Of a stretch of DNA of 64,000 nt, positions 42,776-51,213 are shown piece after piece (position 1 is the first letter of the stretch; each line of letters opens with the position of its first letter). Location of the stretch: positions 171,898 through 235,897 of the forward strand of contig JAUQPR010000002.1 in assembly GCA_030550275.1 (NCBI GenBank), in the 5' to 3' direction. The notes under the pieces are model-generated. The model had not been told where the DNA came from and made no database searches. It was given only the letters and a program-made list of their open reading frames with translations. The stretch comes from Bacteroidota bacterium. GTDB lineage: Bacteria; Bacteroidota; Ignavibacteria; Kapaibacteriales; HRBIN21. The position numbers were made by a program, and so were the translations under genes.

Positions 42776-43988
42776 CGACCGGATTGAGTGTTGCGGCTTT
42801 CCAGGCTGGATAGCTGCCAAAGCCCACCCCAACCGCCGCGCACAGCACCACGCTGATCGTCACCCATTGCCACGGGACCGAGAGCGGCAGCCCAAGGAGG
42901 CTCCCCAGCCCCGCTCCCGCGGCAAATCCCAGCAGCACGCCGATGAGCCCGCCGATGAGCGTCACCGCCAGTGCCTCCACGAGGAACTGCTGCAGAATCC
43001 ACCGCCGGCGCGCCCCAACGGCTTTGCGGATGCCAATCTCGCGGGTGCGCTCGCGCACCGCCACGAGCATGATGTTCATCACGCCGACCCCGGCAGCCAG
43101 CAGCGCAATTCCCCCGGCTGCCATGCCGAAGAAGCCAATGTAGCGGCTGAAGCTGGCAAATTGTGCCTGTGCAGATTCGCGCGTGATGAGCTCGAAATTG
43201 TTCGGCTCCCAGGGCTTCAATCCCCGCAGACGGCGCAGAATCGCAATTGCCTCGTCCATCACCTCCAGCGGTTCCCTGTTCATGGGGACCTGCACCAGCA
43301 AATCCAGCGACGTCCACTGACCCTTGAAGCGCAGCCACCAGGGCAGTGGGAGGACCACGAAATTGTCCAAGCTCTGCCCCAAAACCTTCCCCCGCGGCTG
43401 AAGCACCCCAACGACCGTGAACGGATAGCCCTGAATGCGCACCTCCTGCCCAATAGCCGAGGAATCCGAGCCGAAGAGCTCCTCTGCTACATCCGCACCG
43501 AGCACGGCAACGGGGCGCACCAGCGCAACATCCTCCGAGGTCAGCACCCGTCCGACCGCAACGCGCCACTGCAGGATGGCAAAGCACTCCGGGTCCATAA
43601 ACGACACGCTCACGTCCGGATCGGTCAAACGGTTCCCTGCGCGAATCCGCTCCCCATAGTGCTCCCCCCAGGCGCCAACCCAGGGTACGTGCTGGGACAT
43701 TTCGCGTTTGAAGGCTGCTGCCTGGCGGTAATCAATTGGCGGGCGCTTCATGATGCGCCGCCACTCCTCGCCGCCGATGATGATTGCTGGTCGGCGGGAG
43801 ATGGAGAAGGTGTTCTCGCCCATCATCTCCAAGGCGCGCATCACAGAGCGGTCAAGCGCTTCGTTTGCCGTCCCCGCCAGCACAATGGCGAACACCCCGA
43901 TGGCAACACTGAGCAGCGTCAACGCCGTTCGTAGCCGGTACGCCCGCAGACTGGTGAGGGCATTGGAAAGCGTCTCCAGCCATACCAT
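42756..43988 (-). CDS. MacB/FtsX-type ABC transporter permease
   Basis: A 410-residue permease of the type VII ABC family that usually moves lipoproteins, peptides or couples to the envelope. One helix near the N-terminus (TALTLLSVAIGVFAIVLAG), a large periplasmic MacB-like core domain (about 55-270) and three C-terminal helices around GVGVMNIMLVAVRERTREIG, the conserved MacB signature. ATG at 43988. No ATPase partner gene lies next to it. Confidence 0.88.
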   Translation of the reverse strand: MVWLETLSNALTSLRAYRLRTALTLLSVAIGVFAIVLAGTANEALDRSVMRALEMMGENTFSISRRPAIIIGGEEWRRIMKRPPIDYRQAAAFKREMSQHVPWVGAWGEHYGERIRAGNRLTDPDVSVSFMDPECFAILQWRVAVGRVLTSEDVALVRPVAVLGADVAEELFGSDSSAIGQEVRIQGYPFTVVGVLQPRGKVLGQSLDNFVVLPLPWWLRFKGQWTSLDLLVQVPMNREPLEVMDEAIAILRRLRGLKPWEPNNFELITRESAQAQFASFSRYIGFFGMAAGGIALLAAGVGVMNIMLVAVRERTREIGIRKAVGARRRWILQQFLVEALAVTLIGGLIGVLLGFAAGAGLGSLLGLPLSVPWQWVTISVVLCAAVGVGFGSYPAWKAATLNPVDALRYE

Positions 43989-44134
43989 TCCCGCCTCCGT
44001 GCGCTGATGCCGCAGGGCAGAGACGCTCTGCGCGCTCTGTGCATTGCACCGCAGCGGTTGCGATGCGCTGCGATTGCCCATACCGTGCTATTTTGTCGCA
44101 GCGGAGATGTCCCTTCTGCCGTAGAGGTTTGACG

Positions 44135-44329
44135 ATGGCAGTGCAGACGCTGTTCTGGGGTGCCCTTGCAGCGGCGTGTGTCAGCCTGGCGGTGGGCGCT
44201 GTGGGGCGATTGCTGAACACGCACTTTTGGCTGACCAATCCGACCTGGCACGAGCTGGCGCAGACATGGCTGCTGCTGGCAATTGCGCTCGGAGTCTACA
44301 GAATGGGGATGCAACACCCTCGCCAGTGA
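44135..44329 (+). CDS. Small two-helix membrane protein
   Basis: A 64-residue protein with hydrophobic helices at about 3-22 and 38-55. AGAGG precedes the ATG by eight bases and a seven-base near-match TATTTTG lies at 44089-44095. Unknown function. It precedes secG but has its own spacing and a promoter lies between them. Confidence 0.5.
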   Translation: MAVQTLFWGALAAACVSLAVGAVGRLLNTHFWLTNPTWHELAQTWLLLAIALGVYRMGMQHPRQ

Positions 44330-44356
44330 TCGCCCTATAGGGTGGCTGGAGCACGG

Positions 44357-44364
44357 TATTTTTG
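44357..44364 (+). promoter_or_regulatory. Promoter -7 element (TATTTTTG) of secG
   Basis: Exact TAnnTTTG, 30 bases before the secG ATG at 44395. Confidence 0.7.
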
Positions 44365-44394
44365 CGTTGGTGCCTTCGAGCAATCGTGCGCGCA

Positions 44395-44742
44395 ATGTTT
44401 ACGGTCATCGTTGTGCTGATGGTGCTCATCTCACTGCTGCTGATCCTGGCGGTGCTCATTCAGCCGGGGCGCGGGGAGTTGACCTCCAGTTTCGGTGGCT
44501 TGGGAGGGCAGTTCGGAAGCCTGTTCGGGATGCGGCGCACTGCGGACTTTCTGGCGAAGCTGACCATCGGGCTGGGGGCAGCGTTGCTGCTGCTTTCAAT
44601 CATTGCCAACCGCTTCTTCCTGAACACCGCAGGGGAGGCGCGCGAGCCGGTCACCGTTGGCTCCCCGGCGCCCACGCCGCCCCCGACGCTTCCGGCACCA
44701 TCGCAGCAGCCAGCACCACAGCCACCGGCGTCGCAGCCATAA
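44395..44742 (+). CDS. secG: Preprotein translocase subunit SecG
   Basis: Small partner of SecYE that assists protein translocation. The 115 residues have two helices (about 3-24 and 58-78) flanking the diagnostic cytoplasmic loop VLIQPGRGELTSSFGG...FGMRRTADFLAKLT. A Pro- and Gln-rich C-terminal tail extends beyond the usual end. The start at 44395 gives the normal N-terminus; upstream codons in frame are not conserved. Confidence 0.92.
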   Translation: MFTVIVVLMVLISLLLILAVLIQPGRGELTSSFGGLGGQFGSLFGMRRTADFLAKLTIGLGAALLLLSIIANRFFLNTAGEAREPVTVGSPAPTPPPTLPAPSQQPAPQPPASQP

Positions 44743-44758
44743 CCGGGCTCCTGCCGCC

Positions 44759-45403
44759 GTGCTGCCTCTGCTGCAGCTCCTGTGGACGGTAGCCGCAGCG
44801 GTGGTGTTCCTCCACTGTGCCCCGGTGCCACCCTGGAAGCTCGGCACGGGGCAGGTACAGCTCTACCTCGTGCGCGAACGCTGGCACACGGGGATTGTGC
44901 TCCCCCGCTCCCTTGCCGAACGCTGCATTCCAGAGGCTGCATCCCTTCCGCCGGCACCCTGGGTGGACATCGGCTGGGGCGAAGCCGATTTCTACCAGAC
45001 GCCCGGGTTCGACCTCCGCCTGGCAGCAAAGGCGATCCTCTGGCGCAATGAAAGCGTCGTTCGGCTGGCTGCCGTCCCACCGGAGCTGCACCGCTTCTAC
45101 GGGGCAGAGAGCTGGCTACTCCCGCTGTGCCTGGATTCAGCGCAGTTCGAGCGGTTGTGCCACTTCCTCTGGCGCAGCCTTCGCCGCGATAGCCTTGGGA
45201 ATGCCCTCTTGAGCAGCCTCCAGGCATCCGGGTGGGTCCGCTTCTACCGAGCTCACGGCACCTACTGGGGACTGCAGACGTGCAACACCTGGGTTGCCCA
45301 GGCGCTCAGCGCTGCGGGACTCCCGCTGGTTTGGCACGGAATCGTGCTGGCAGAGCAGCTCTTTGCCCGTGTCTCCCGCTTCCGCTGCCCGCACACGCGG
45401 TGA
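44759..45403 (+). CDS. DUF2459 family protein
   Basis: A 214-residue protein with an N-terminal hydrophobic segment and the DUF2459 pattern: VRERWHTGIVLP, then VDIGWGEADFYQTPG, ILWRNESVVRL and TYWGLQTCNTWVAQALSAAGLP near the end. Members resemble papain-like or NlpC-like periplasmic enzymes with conserved His and Cys, but biochemical function is not established. GTG start at 44759, 16 bases after secG. Confidence 0.72.
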   Translation: MLPLLQLLWTVAAAVVFLHCAPVPPWKLGTGQVQLYLVRERWHTGIVLPRSLAERCIPEAASLPPAPWVDIGWGEADFYQTPGFDLRLAAKAILWRNESVVRLAAVPPELHRFYGAESWLLPLCLDSAQFERLCHFLWRSLRRDSLGNALLSSLQASGWVRFYRAHGTYWGLQTCNTWVAQALSAAGLPLVWHGIVLAEQLFARVSRFRCPHTR

Positions 45404-45462
45404 AGTTTTTCGCGCGGCTGCCGATATTGGGCATAGAGTTGTGCCCTAAGGCATGCGCACCC

Positions 45463-47706
45463 ATGCTGCTGAGCGTCTGCATCATCGCCCGCAACGAAGC
45501 AGAGTTTCTGCCGGAGTGCCTGGAGTCTGTGGTATCGGTCGCCGACGAGATCATCCTGGTGGACACCGGCTCGGAGGACGCCACCATTGAGCTGGCGCGC
45601 CGGTACGGCTGCCGGGTGTTTGCTGTACCGTGGGAGGAGGACTTCTCCGCTGCGCGGAACTTCGCGCTCTCGCAGGCACAGGGGGAATGGATCCTCAGCC
45701 TGGATGCCGATGAACGGCTCTGCAACGCCGAACTCCTGCACGACACCCTACTGCAGGCATCTCCCAACGTTGGGGGCTTTCTGCTGGAGCACCTCTCCAC
45801 CGACGCCGAAGGGAATCGGCATCGGACATGGTTACTCCGGCTCTTCCGGAACCACCCGCACATCCGCTTCCGGGGGCGCATCCACGAGCAGGTTGCCGAG
45901 AGCATTCAGCAGGCGGGCTACCGCATCTGCCCCAGCCCGGTTCGCCTGGTGCATGTCGGCTACAGCAATGTGGAGCTGCTCCGGCGCAAGCATGAGCGCA
46001 ACCGCCAATTGCTCCTGCAGGCACTTCAGGAGGAACCCGACAGCGGCTACCTGTGGCTGCAATACGCCCGCACAGCGCTTGCCTTAGGGCAAGCTGCCGA
46101 GGCAGACTATGCGCTCGAACGCGCCGCCGGATGCACACCCGAGGAGAGCCCGCTGTGGGCGCAGATTCGCCTCTGGCAAGCCCATGTTGCGCTTCAGCAA
46201 CAGCAGCCCACCGCCGCAACGAAGCACCTGCAGGCGGTGCTCCGACACTATCCCGACCATCCTACGGCGCTCCAACTCTATGCTGAAGCCCTTCTCCAGC
46301 AGCGCAATTGGCAGCGCTGCCTGCAAGCATACGAACGCTGGGAGCGCGCCCTTGCGCAGCCGACCGCCGAGCACCTGCTGCTGGGCATTACAGAGCCCTC
46401 GGCTGCCGAGATCGCCTGCCGCAAGGCGTACTGCCTGTACATGCTGGGACGTTGGGAGGAGGCGGAATCGCTCCTGCTTGACGCTCTACAGCAGGCGCCC
46501 GACCACCTCGGATGCCGTGCCCTGCTGGGGCATGTGTACCTGAGCACCGGACGATTGGAGCACGCCGAGCCGCTCCTTGCCGACCTGGAGCGCCGGAATG
46601 CGCCTCCGACGTTGCTGCGTTCGCTGCAGCAGCATCGCGAACGCCGGCTCCGTGCACGGCAGCGCACCCGCCCATTGCTCTCGCTCAGCATGATCGTGCG
46701 CGACGAAGCCCAGCGCTTGCCAGCATGCCTGGATTCCGTCCGCGACGTCGTGGACGAGATCGTCATCGTGGACACCGGCTCCCAGGACGACACTCCGGAG
46801 ATCGCCCGCCGGTACGGCGCGCTCCTCTTCCACGTTGCCTGGCAGGAGGATTTCGCCGCTGCGCGCAACGAAGCGCTGCGCCATTGCCAAGGCGAGTGGA
46901 TACTCTACCTGGATGCCGACGAGCAGCTTGCCCCTGAATCAGCGCGCCTGCTGCGGAATCTCCTGGAGGACACCCCGGAGGAGGTCGGCGCCCTCATCTG
47001 CACGATTGAAAGCCCACACCGCACTGCAGATGGGCGGGTCGAGCTCCACCGTGGTGCCTACCCTCGGGTATTCCGCAACTACGGCTACCCGACGATCCGC
47101 TTCGTCGGGCGTGCCCACGAGCAGATCAGCCCTTCGATTCTGGCGCTGGGCAAGCAGATCGTTGCCTCGCCGCTGCGCATCCTGCACTTCGGCTACGACC
47201 AAGCTCCGCAGGTGCTCCAACAGAAGGTCTGGCGCAACTACCGCTTGCTCATGCAGCAGGTCCAGCAGGAGCCGCTGGATGCCTACGCCTGGTTCCAACT
47301 GGGGCAAACGCTTGCTCGGCTGCAGTTCTACACCGAAGCGGAATCGGCGCTCCGCTTTGCCCTCCAACTGGGGACCCTCTCGCACGCCATGAGCGCCTCG
47401 GCAGCAATTGTGTTAGCGCAGTTGTGCGGGCGGAGCCGCCGCATCGGCGAGATGCTCTCATGGGCGGAATACGCCCTGCACTATGTGCCCGACCACGTCT
47501 ACGCACTCTACCTCAAAGCCCGTGCGCTGCGCTTCCTGGGACGTCCTTGCGAAGCCTTGGAAGCGCTCCGGAGTGCGCGCGCCAGCCAACGGGTGCCCGA
47601 ACTCCCAACCACCGCCGCCGTACAGATCGTCGTGCCCGAAGAGGTGCTGGAGCAAGAGGAGCGCGAGCTTGCCGAACTCGCTGCCCAGGAGTGCTCACCC
47701 GCCTGA
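45463..47706 (+). CDS. Tandem GT2 glycosyltransferase / TPR repeat protein
   Basis: A 747-residue cytoplasmic protein with two complete family 2 glycosyltransferase domains, each followed by tetratricopeptide repeats. First domain (about 3-200): LSVCIIARNEAEFLPECLES, EIILVDTGSEDATIELARRY, EDFSAARNFAL and LSLDADERL. Second (about 406-610): LSLSMIVRDEAQRLPACLDS, EIVIVDTGSQDDTPEIARRY, EDFAAARNEAL and LYLDADEQL. TPR-like segments occupy about 205-390 and 615-730. Both active-site D-x-D motifs are intact. Probably glycosylates proteins or builds a short glycan; acceptor unknown. It overlaps the convergent DUF354 gene by 12 bases. Confidence 0.88.
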   Translation: MLLSVCIIARNEAEFLPECLESVVSVADEIILVDTGSEDATIELARRYGCRVFAVPWEEDFSAARNFALSQAQGEWILSLDADERLCNAELLHDTLLQASPNVGGFLLEHLSTDAEGNRHRTWLLRLFRNHPHIRFRGRIHEQVAESIQQAGYRICPSPVRLVHVGYSNVELLRRKHERNRQLLLQALQEEPDSGYLWLQYARTALALGQAAEADYALERAAGCTPEESPLWAQIRLWQAHVALQQQQPTAATKHLQAVLRHYPDHPTALQLYAEALLQQRNWQRCLQAYERWERALAQPTAEHLLLGITEPSAAEIACRKAYCLYMLGRWEEAESLLLDALQQAPDHLGCRALLGHVYLSTGRLEHAEPLLADLERRNAPPTLLRSLQQHRERRLRARQRTRPLLSLSMIVRDEAQRLPACLDSVRDVVDEIVIVDTGSQDDTPEIARRYGALLFHVAWQEDFAAARNEALRHCQGEWILYLDADEQLAPESARLLRNLLEDTPEEVGALICTIESPHRTADGRVELHRGAYPRVFRNYGYPTIRFVGRAHEQISPSILALGKQIVASPLRILHFGYDQAPQVLQQKVWRNYRLLMQQVQQEPLDAYAWFQLGQTLARLQFYTEAESALRFALQLGTLSHAMSASAAIVLAQLCGRSRRIGEMLSWAEYALHYVPDHVYALYLKARALRFLGRPCEALEALRSARASQRVPELPTTAAVQIVVPEEVLEQEERELAELAAQECSPA

Positions 47707-48732
47707 GCGGAGGCACTGCTCCAGGTGCCCCACGATGGCTGCGGCAAGCCCTTTGTCGGGGTAGCGGAAGTGCGCCGAGGGCTGCCGAGGCTCCAGCCGG
47801 AGCTCCTCCACGCGCGAGAGCCAGCGCAGCCGCCCCTGCTGTGTCAGCCATTCGTCCACAGCTCCGCGCCGTCCGCCGAAGACCGAATACACCGGCGTGC
47901 CCAAGAGTGCTGCCTCGCGGTTCATCGTGCCCCCGCCGGAGATGACAGCATCGGCCCAGTAGAGAAGCTGCAGCCCCGGCAGCACCCGTTCGGGGATGCG
48001 AATCCGCTCTGGGGCTTGCATCCGGTACGGCTCAACCAGGAGCCGGTCGTGCTGCGTCCGGCACAGAAGGATTGCCACAACGTCCCTTCGGGCAAGCACA
48101 TACTCCAGCACCGCACGGAAGAGCTCCACACTGCGCTCATTGCGGTAGTTCGCCGTCAGGCTCGGCGGGCGCAGCACCACCAGGAGCTGCTGGGCGCCGA
48201 TTCCCAAGGCTTCGCGGAAACCGGGTTCGGGCACAAACTCCGGCAGGTAGAGCTCCTCCTTGAGCCCTGGGTAGTGGCGAACCCGCTCCAAGGGGAACCC
48301 TGCTCGGCGGAGTGCTTCAGGACGCAGGACCTCCGGCACCAGGATCCGCTGTGCCAGCGTGCGGAAGCTCCAGCGTTCGGTCCATTCGTAGTCCAGGCAC
48401 ACCACCGCTGGAATTCCGAGCGCTCGTGCAGCAAGGAGCTGTGCCCGCGAACCGTGGCTGAGCGCCAAGTTCACCCGCCGTCGGCGGATCCAGCGCGCAA
48501 GCTGCGCTGCCCGCGCCAGCGTTGCGGCAACCTTGCGCACAACTCCTGCTCCAGCGTACCCTCCGATGGGCTCGACGGCAAGCCCAGCATGGCGGGCAAG
48601 CTCCAATGTCTGCGCGTACTCCCGCGCGGTCAGCACCACTGCGTACCCGCGCCGCTCCAGCTCGCGCACAAGCGGTCGGAAGAAGGGCACGTGTGGCGAA
48701 TTGTCCAAATCAATCCAGATGCGCCGCTCCAT
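47695..48732 (-). CDS. DUF354 family (GT-B-like) protein
   Basis: A 345-residue protein with IWIDLDNSPHVPFFRPLVRE at the N-terminus and SGGGTMNREAALLGTPVYSVF in the second half, the two marks of the DUF354 family, which resembles GT-B glycosyltransferases and UDP-GlcNAc epimerases. It probably acts in surface glycan synthesis. ATG at 48732 lies within the end of the upstream toroid-like gene (23 bases of overlap). Confidence 0.82.
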   Translation of the reverse strand: MERRIWIDLDNSPHVPFFRPLVRELERRGYAVVLTAREYAQTLELARHAGLAVEPIGGYAGAGVVRKVAATLARAAQLARWIRRRRVNLALSHGSRAQLLAARALGIPAVVCLDYEWTERWSFRTLAQRILVPEVLRPEALRRAGFPLERVRHYPGLKEELYLPEFVPEPGFREALGIGAQQLLVVLRPPSLTANYRNERSVELFRAVLEYVLARRDVVAILLCRTQHDRLLVEPYRMQAPERIRIPERVLPGLQLLYWADAVISGGGTMNREAALLGTPVYSVFGGRRGAVDEWLTQQGRLRWLSRVEELRLEPRQPSAHFRYPDKGLAAAIVGHLEQCLRSGG

Positions 48733-49873
48733 CGCCGCAGCAGAGTAGCTCCGCCAATGCCGCAAACATGGGTGCGACCGACCACCGCAGGTAGCGGATG
48801 CGGACGGTCCAGAAGCGATATCGCCGGTAAGCAAAAGCCCCATCGGGCAGTTGAAGGTGTTGCACTGCCCAGCGCGCCACGCGATGCGCTGCGCTCAGCG
48901 CTCCAAAGCGGCTCAGCACGATGATTGCCTCCGCGCACGCGGTTGCATCCACGGGGTAGCGTCGGCGGGAGCTCCAGCGTGGTATCCCTTCGGGCGTGAA
49001 GAGATGCCGACGGTAGAACTCCCAGCCACGCTCCAGCGCGCTGTGGAATCGGTGGTCGCCGGTGAGCGCTTCGTACGCGTGCAAGCACTCCAGCACGTAG
49101 CCGGTATGGAAATGGTCCACCCACGTCCGCGGATCGCCGCCGGCAGCGTATGGGAAAGCGCCGTTGAGAAGTTGATGCTCCACCACGAAGCGCACCGCCC
49201 GTTCGGCGATGCCGAGCAGCTCCACCGGTGCACCCAGGCGAACCGCCTGTGCACACAGCCGTGCTCCGAACAGGGTTGCATTGAGCACCTGCTGCCGGTC
49301 ATGGGGCGAATACGCCCAGCAGAGCCGCTGCGGTTCATTGATGCTTGTGGGGAAGCGCTTGCAGAGCTCTTCGGCTGCATTCCGGCACAGCAGTGCGGGG
49401 AGCTCCCAGCCCAGCACCGTTGCCAGACGGAAGAGGGCATCGGTGACGATGCCGGTGGCAACGATAGTCGGCTCCCATGCCCCCAGCGACATTCGGCGCG
49501 CCTCCCAAGGGAAGTGGTAACCCCAGGCAGCATTCCACCCTGGACTGCGCAGGCGTTGCAATCGCAACAACAGCTCCTCGAGCCGCTGCTCCCAGAGCGG
49601 ACGCTGTGCCGGCTCCAGTTGCCAAAGCGCTGCGTAGCCCCGGAGCGCCAGCGCAAGCGTGACCGGATCCTCCCCCGGCGGGATGCCCAGCAGCGGGCGC
49701 AGATTCCACGGAAGGCGCAGCAGCACCTGCTGGGCACAGCGACGCAGCAGACGTGCCGAGCGCAATAGCGGCGCACGCCACATCGGCGCCAGGAGCGCGT
49801 CGTACGGGTCGTATCCCCGGTAGTCCACGCGCTCGAGGTAGCCACGACACCGATGGAGCGCATCCTGCAGCAT
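48710..49873 (-). CDS. Alpha/alpha-toroid-like protein associated with polysaccharide genes
   Basis: A 387-residue helical protein with repeated motifs NAAWGYHFPWEAR, GAWEPTIVATGIVTDALFRL, NATLFGARLCAQAV, GAFPYAAGGDPRTWVDHFHT and GYVLECLHAYEALTG. This arrangement is that of alpha/alpha-barrel proteins found in exopolysaccharide clusters (sometimes misnamed aminolevulinate dehydratase). It may be a lyase or epimerase acting on a polymer; catalytic residues are unknown. Coupled to the DUF354 gene downstream. Confidence 0.65.
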   Translation of the reverse strand: MLQDALHRCRGYLERVDYRGYDPYDALLAPMWRAPLLRSARLLRRCAQQVLLRLPWNLRPLLGIPPGEDPVTLALALRGYAALWQLEPAQRPLWEQRLEELLLRLQRLRSPGWNAAWGYHFPWEARRMSLGAWEPTIVATGIVTDALFRLATVLGWELPALLCRNAAEELCKRFPTSINEPQRLCWAYSPHDRQQVLNATLFGARLCAQAVRLGAPVELLGIAERAVRFVVEHQLLNGAFPYAAGGDPRTWVDHFHTGYVLECLHAYEALTGDHRFHSALERGWEFYRRHLFTPEGIPRWSSRRRYPVDATACAEAIIVLSRFGALSAAHRVARWAVQHLQLPDGAFAYRRYRFWTVRIRYLRWSVAPMFAALAELLCCGDGAAHLD

Positions 49874-50041
49874 GTTCTCCGCAGCGGAGGCAAACTTACG
49901 CCATGCCGTGCGGCTTTGCGCCCTGCCGAATCCGTGCAGGATGCTTCCCGCACGGCACGGTGCGGTATTGCAAGCCATTCCCTGCTGGCATCCTCACCAG
50001 ACCACGGTGTTGCATCGTCTACGCACTCGGCTGGCTTGCCG

Positions 50042-50049
50042 TATATTTG
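50042..50049 (+). promoter_or_regulatory. Promoter -7 element (TATATTTG) of tRNA-Ser
   Basis: Exact TAnnTTTG ending 12 bases before the 5' end of the tRNA, nearly the same distance as for tRNA-Glu. Confidence 0.75.
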
Positions 50050-50061
50050 CACCGCAGCGCC

Positions 50062-50152
50062 GGAGAGGTGGCCGAGTGGCTGAAGGCAACGGTTTGCTAA
50101 ACCGTAGTGGCGCTGAAAGGCGCCACCGAGGGTTCGAATCCCTCCCTCTCCG
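50062..50152 (+). tRNA. tRNA-Ser (anticodon GCU)
   Basis: Class II tRNA of 91 bases. The acceptor stem pairs 50062-50068 with 50145-50151 and G50152 is the discriminator, the base expected for serine. The anticodon loop TTGCTAA gives GCU, reading AGC and AGU. A long variable arm (TGGCGCTGAAAGGCGCCA region) and the T-stem 50128-50132 with 50140-50144 are intact. No CCA is encoded. Confidence 0.96.
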
Positions 50153-50178
50153 CATGTGGAAGCCGGGGCAGAGTTTCC

Positions 50179-50712
50179 ATGGCACGCTTCAACAACGTTG
50201 AGCTGGAGCGCCTACGGCAGACGCGCGAGCAGTTTGAGCGCGATCCTGCAAGCGCTCGCCGTACACAGGTGCTCGAAGGCGAATGGGTGCTGGGCAACGG
50301 CGCCCCACAGTTCCGCGCCATCCTCCAGTACGAGCACGGGCAGAGCGTGCTGGAGATGGACAACCCCAGCTTCATGGGCGGTGGTGGAACCCTGCCAGGT
50401 CCGATGCATTACTGCTTCTCCGGGCTGGCTGCCTGCTATGCCTCGACCTTTGCCATCGTCGCTGCGGAGCTGGGGCTCGAGCTGCGGCAGCTCCGCGTGC
50501 GCGTGGAGGCAGATGTCAACTTCCTGCGCACCTTTGGGCTTGCTGATGCCCCGACGATGGAGGAGGTGCGGGTCCAGCTCCTCATTGACAGCCCCGCCAG
50601 CGATGAGCAGCTCCAGCACGCCGAAGAGCTTGCCCGCCAGCGCTGCCCTGTGGTGTACACCCTGACCCATCCCGTACGGCTCCAGACCAGCTGGCAGCGC
50701 GCGACAGCGTAG
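50179..50712 (+). CDS. OsmC/Ohr family peroxide-defence protein
   Basis: A 177-residue protein of the OsmC superfamily, thiol-dependent hydroperoxidases. The two reactive cysteines occur in the expected settings, FSGLAACYASTFAIVAAELG and ARQRCPVVYTLTHP. It is more OsmC-like than Ohr-like by eye. It starts 26 bases after tRNA-Ser and probably shares its promoter; smpB follows after 15 bases. Confidence 0.85.
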   Translation: MARFNNVELERLRQTREQFERDPASARRTQVLEGEWVLGNGAPQFRAILQYEHGQSVLEMDNPSFMGGGGTLPGPMHYCFSGLAACYASTFAIVAAELGLELRQLRVRVEADVNFLRTFGLADAPTMEEVRVQLLIDSPASDEQLQHAEELARQRCPVVYTLTHPVRLQTSWQRATA

Positions 50713-50727
50713 GTTCCCGCATAGCAG

Positions 50728-51210
50728 ATGGGCTCCGCACCGAGCCGCCCCAAACGCACAATCGCCTACAACCGCAAAGCTCGCCACGAGTACGAGATCC
50801 TGGAGACCCTGGAAGCCGGCATCGTGCTCACTGGCACTGAGGTCAAAGCCCTGCGTGAAGGGCGCTGCAACTTGGACGATAGCTACGCTGTCTTCACCGA
50901 CCCCAACAGCCACGAGCTGTGGCTACTCAACCTGCATATCGGACCCTACAGCCATGCCTCTGCACAGGCGAACCACGAACCGAAGCGCCCGCGCAAGCTT
51001 CTCCTGCACAAGCGCGAAGCCATTCGCCTGCGGACCAAGGTGCAGGAGAAGGGGCTCACCCTTATCCCGCTGCAACTGTACTTTTCGGGTCCCTACGTCA
51101 AGGTCGAGCTGGCGCTGGCGCGTGGCAAAAAGCTCTACGACCGGCGCGAGGAGATCCGCCGGCGCGACCTTGAGCGTGAGCTGCGCCGTAGTCTCAAGCT
51201 CCGACTCTGA
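50728..51210 (+). CDS. smpB: SsrA-binding protein SmpB
   Basis: Delivers tmRNA to stalled ribosomes. The 160 residues contain NRKARHEYEILETLEAGIVL, GTEVKALREGRCNLDDSY and the C-terminal KKLYDRREEIRRRDLERELR helix, all diagnostic. tyrS starts three bases after its stop. The ssrA gene for tmRNA is not in the window. Confidence 0.96.
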   Translation: MGSAPSRPKRTIAYNRKARHEYEILETLEAGIVLTGTEVKALREGRCNLDDSYAVFTDPNSHELWLLNLHIGPYSHASAQANHEPKRPRKLLLHKREAIRLRTKVQEKGLTLIPLQLYFSGPYVKVELALARGKKLYDRREEIRRRDLERELRRSLKLRL

Positions 51211-51213
51211 GCC

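Noticed and set aside
44089..44095. TATTTTG as an exact promoter element for the 64-residue membrane protein
   Set aside because: It is seven bases (TAnTTTG) and so does not fit TAnnTTTG; noted as a near-match only. The same holds for 26022-26028.
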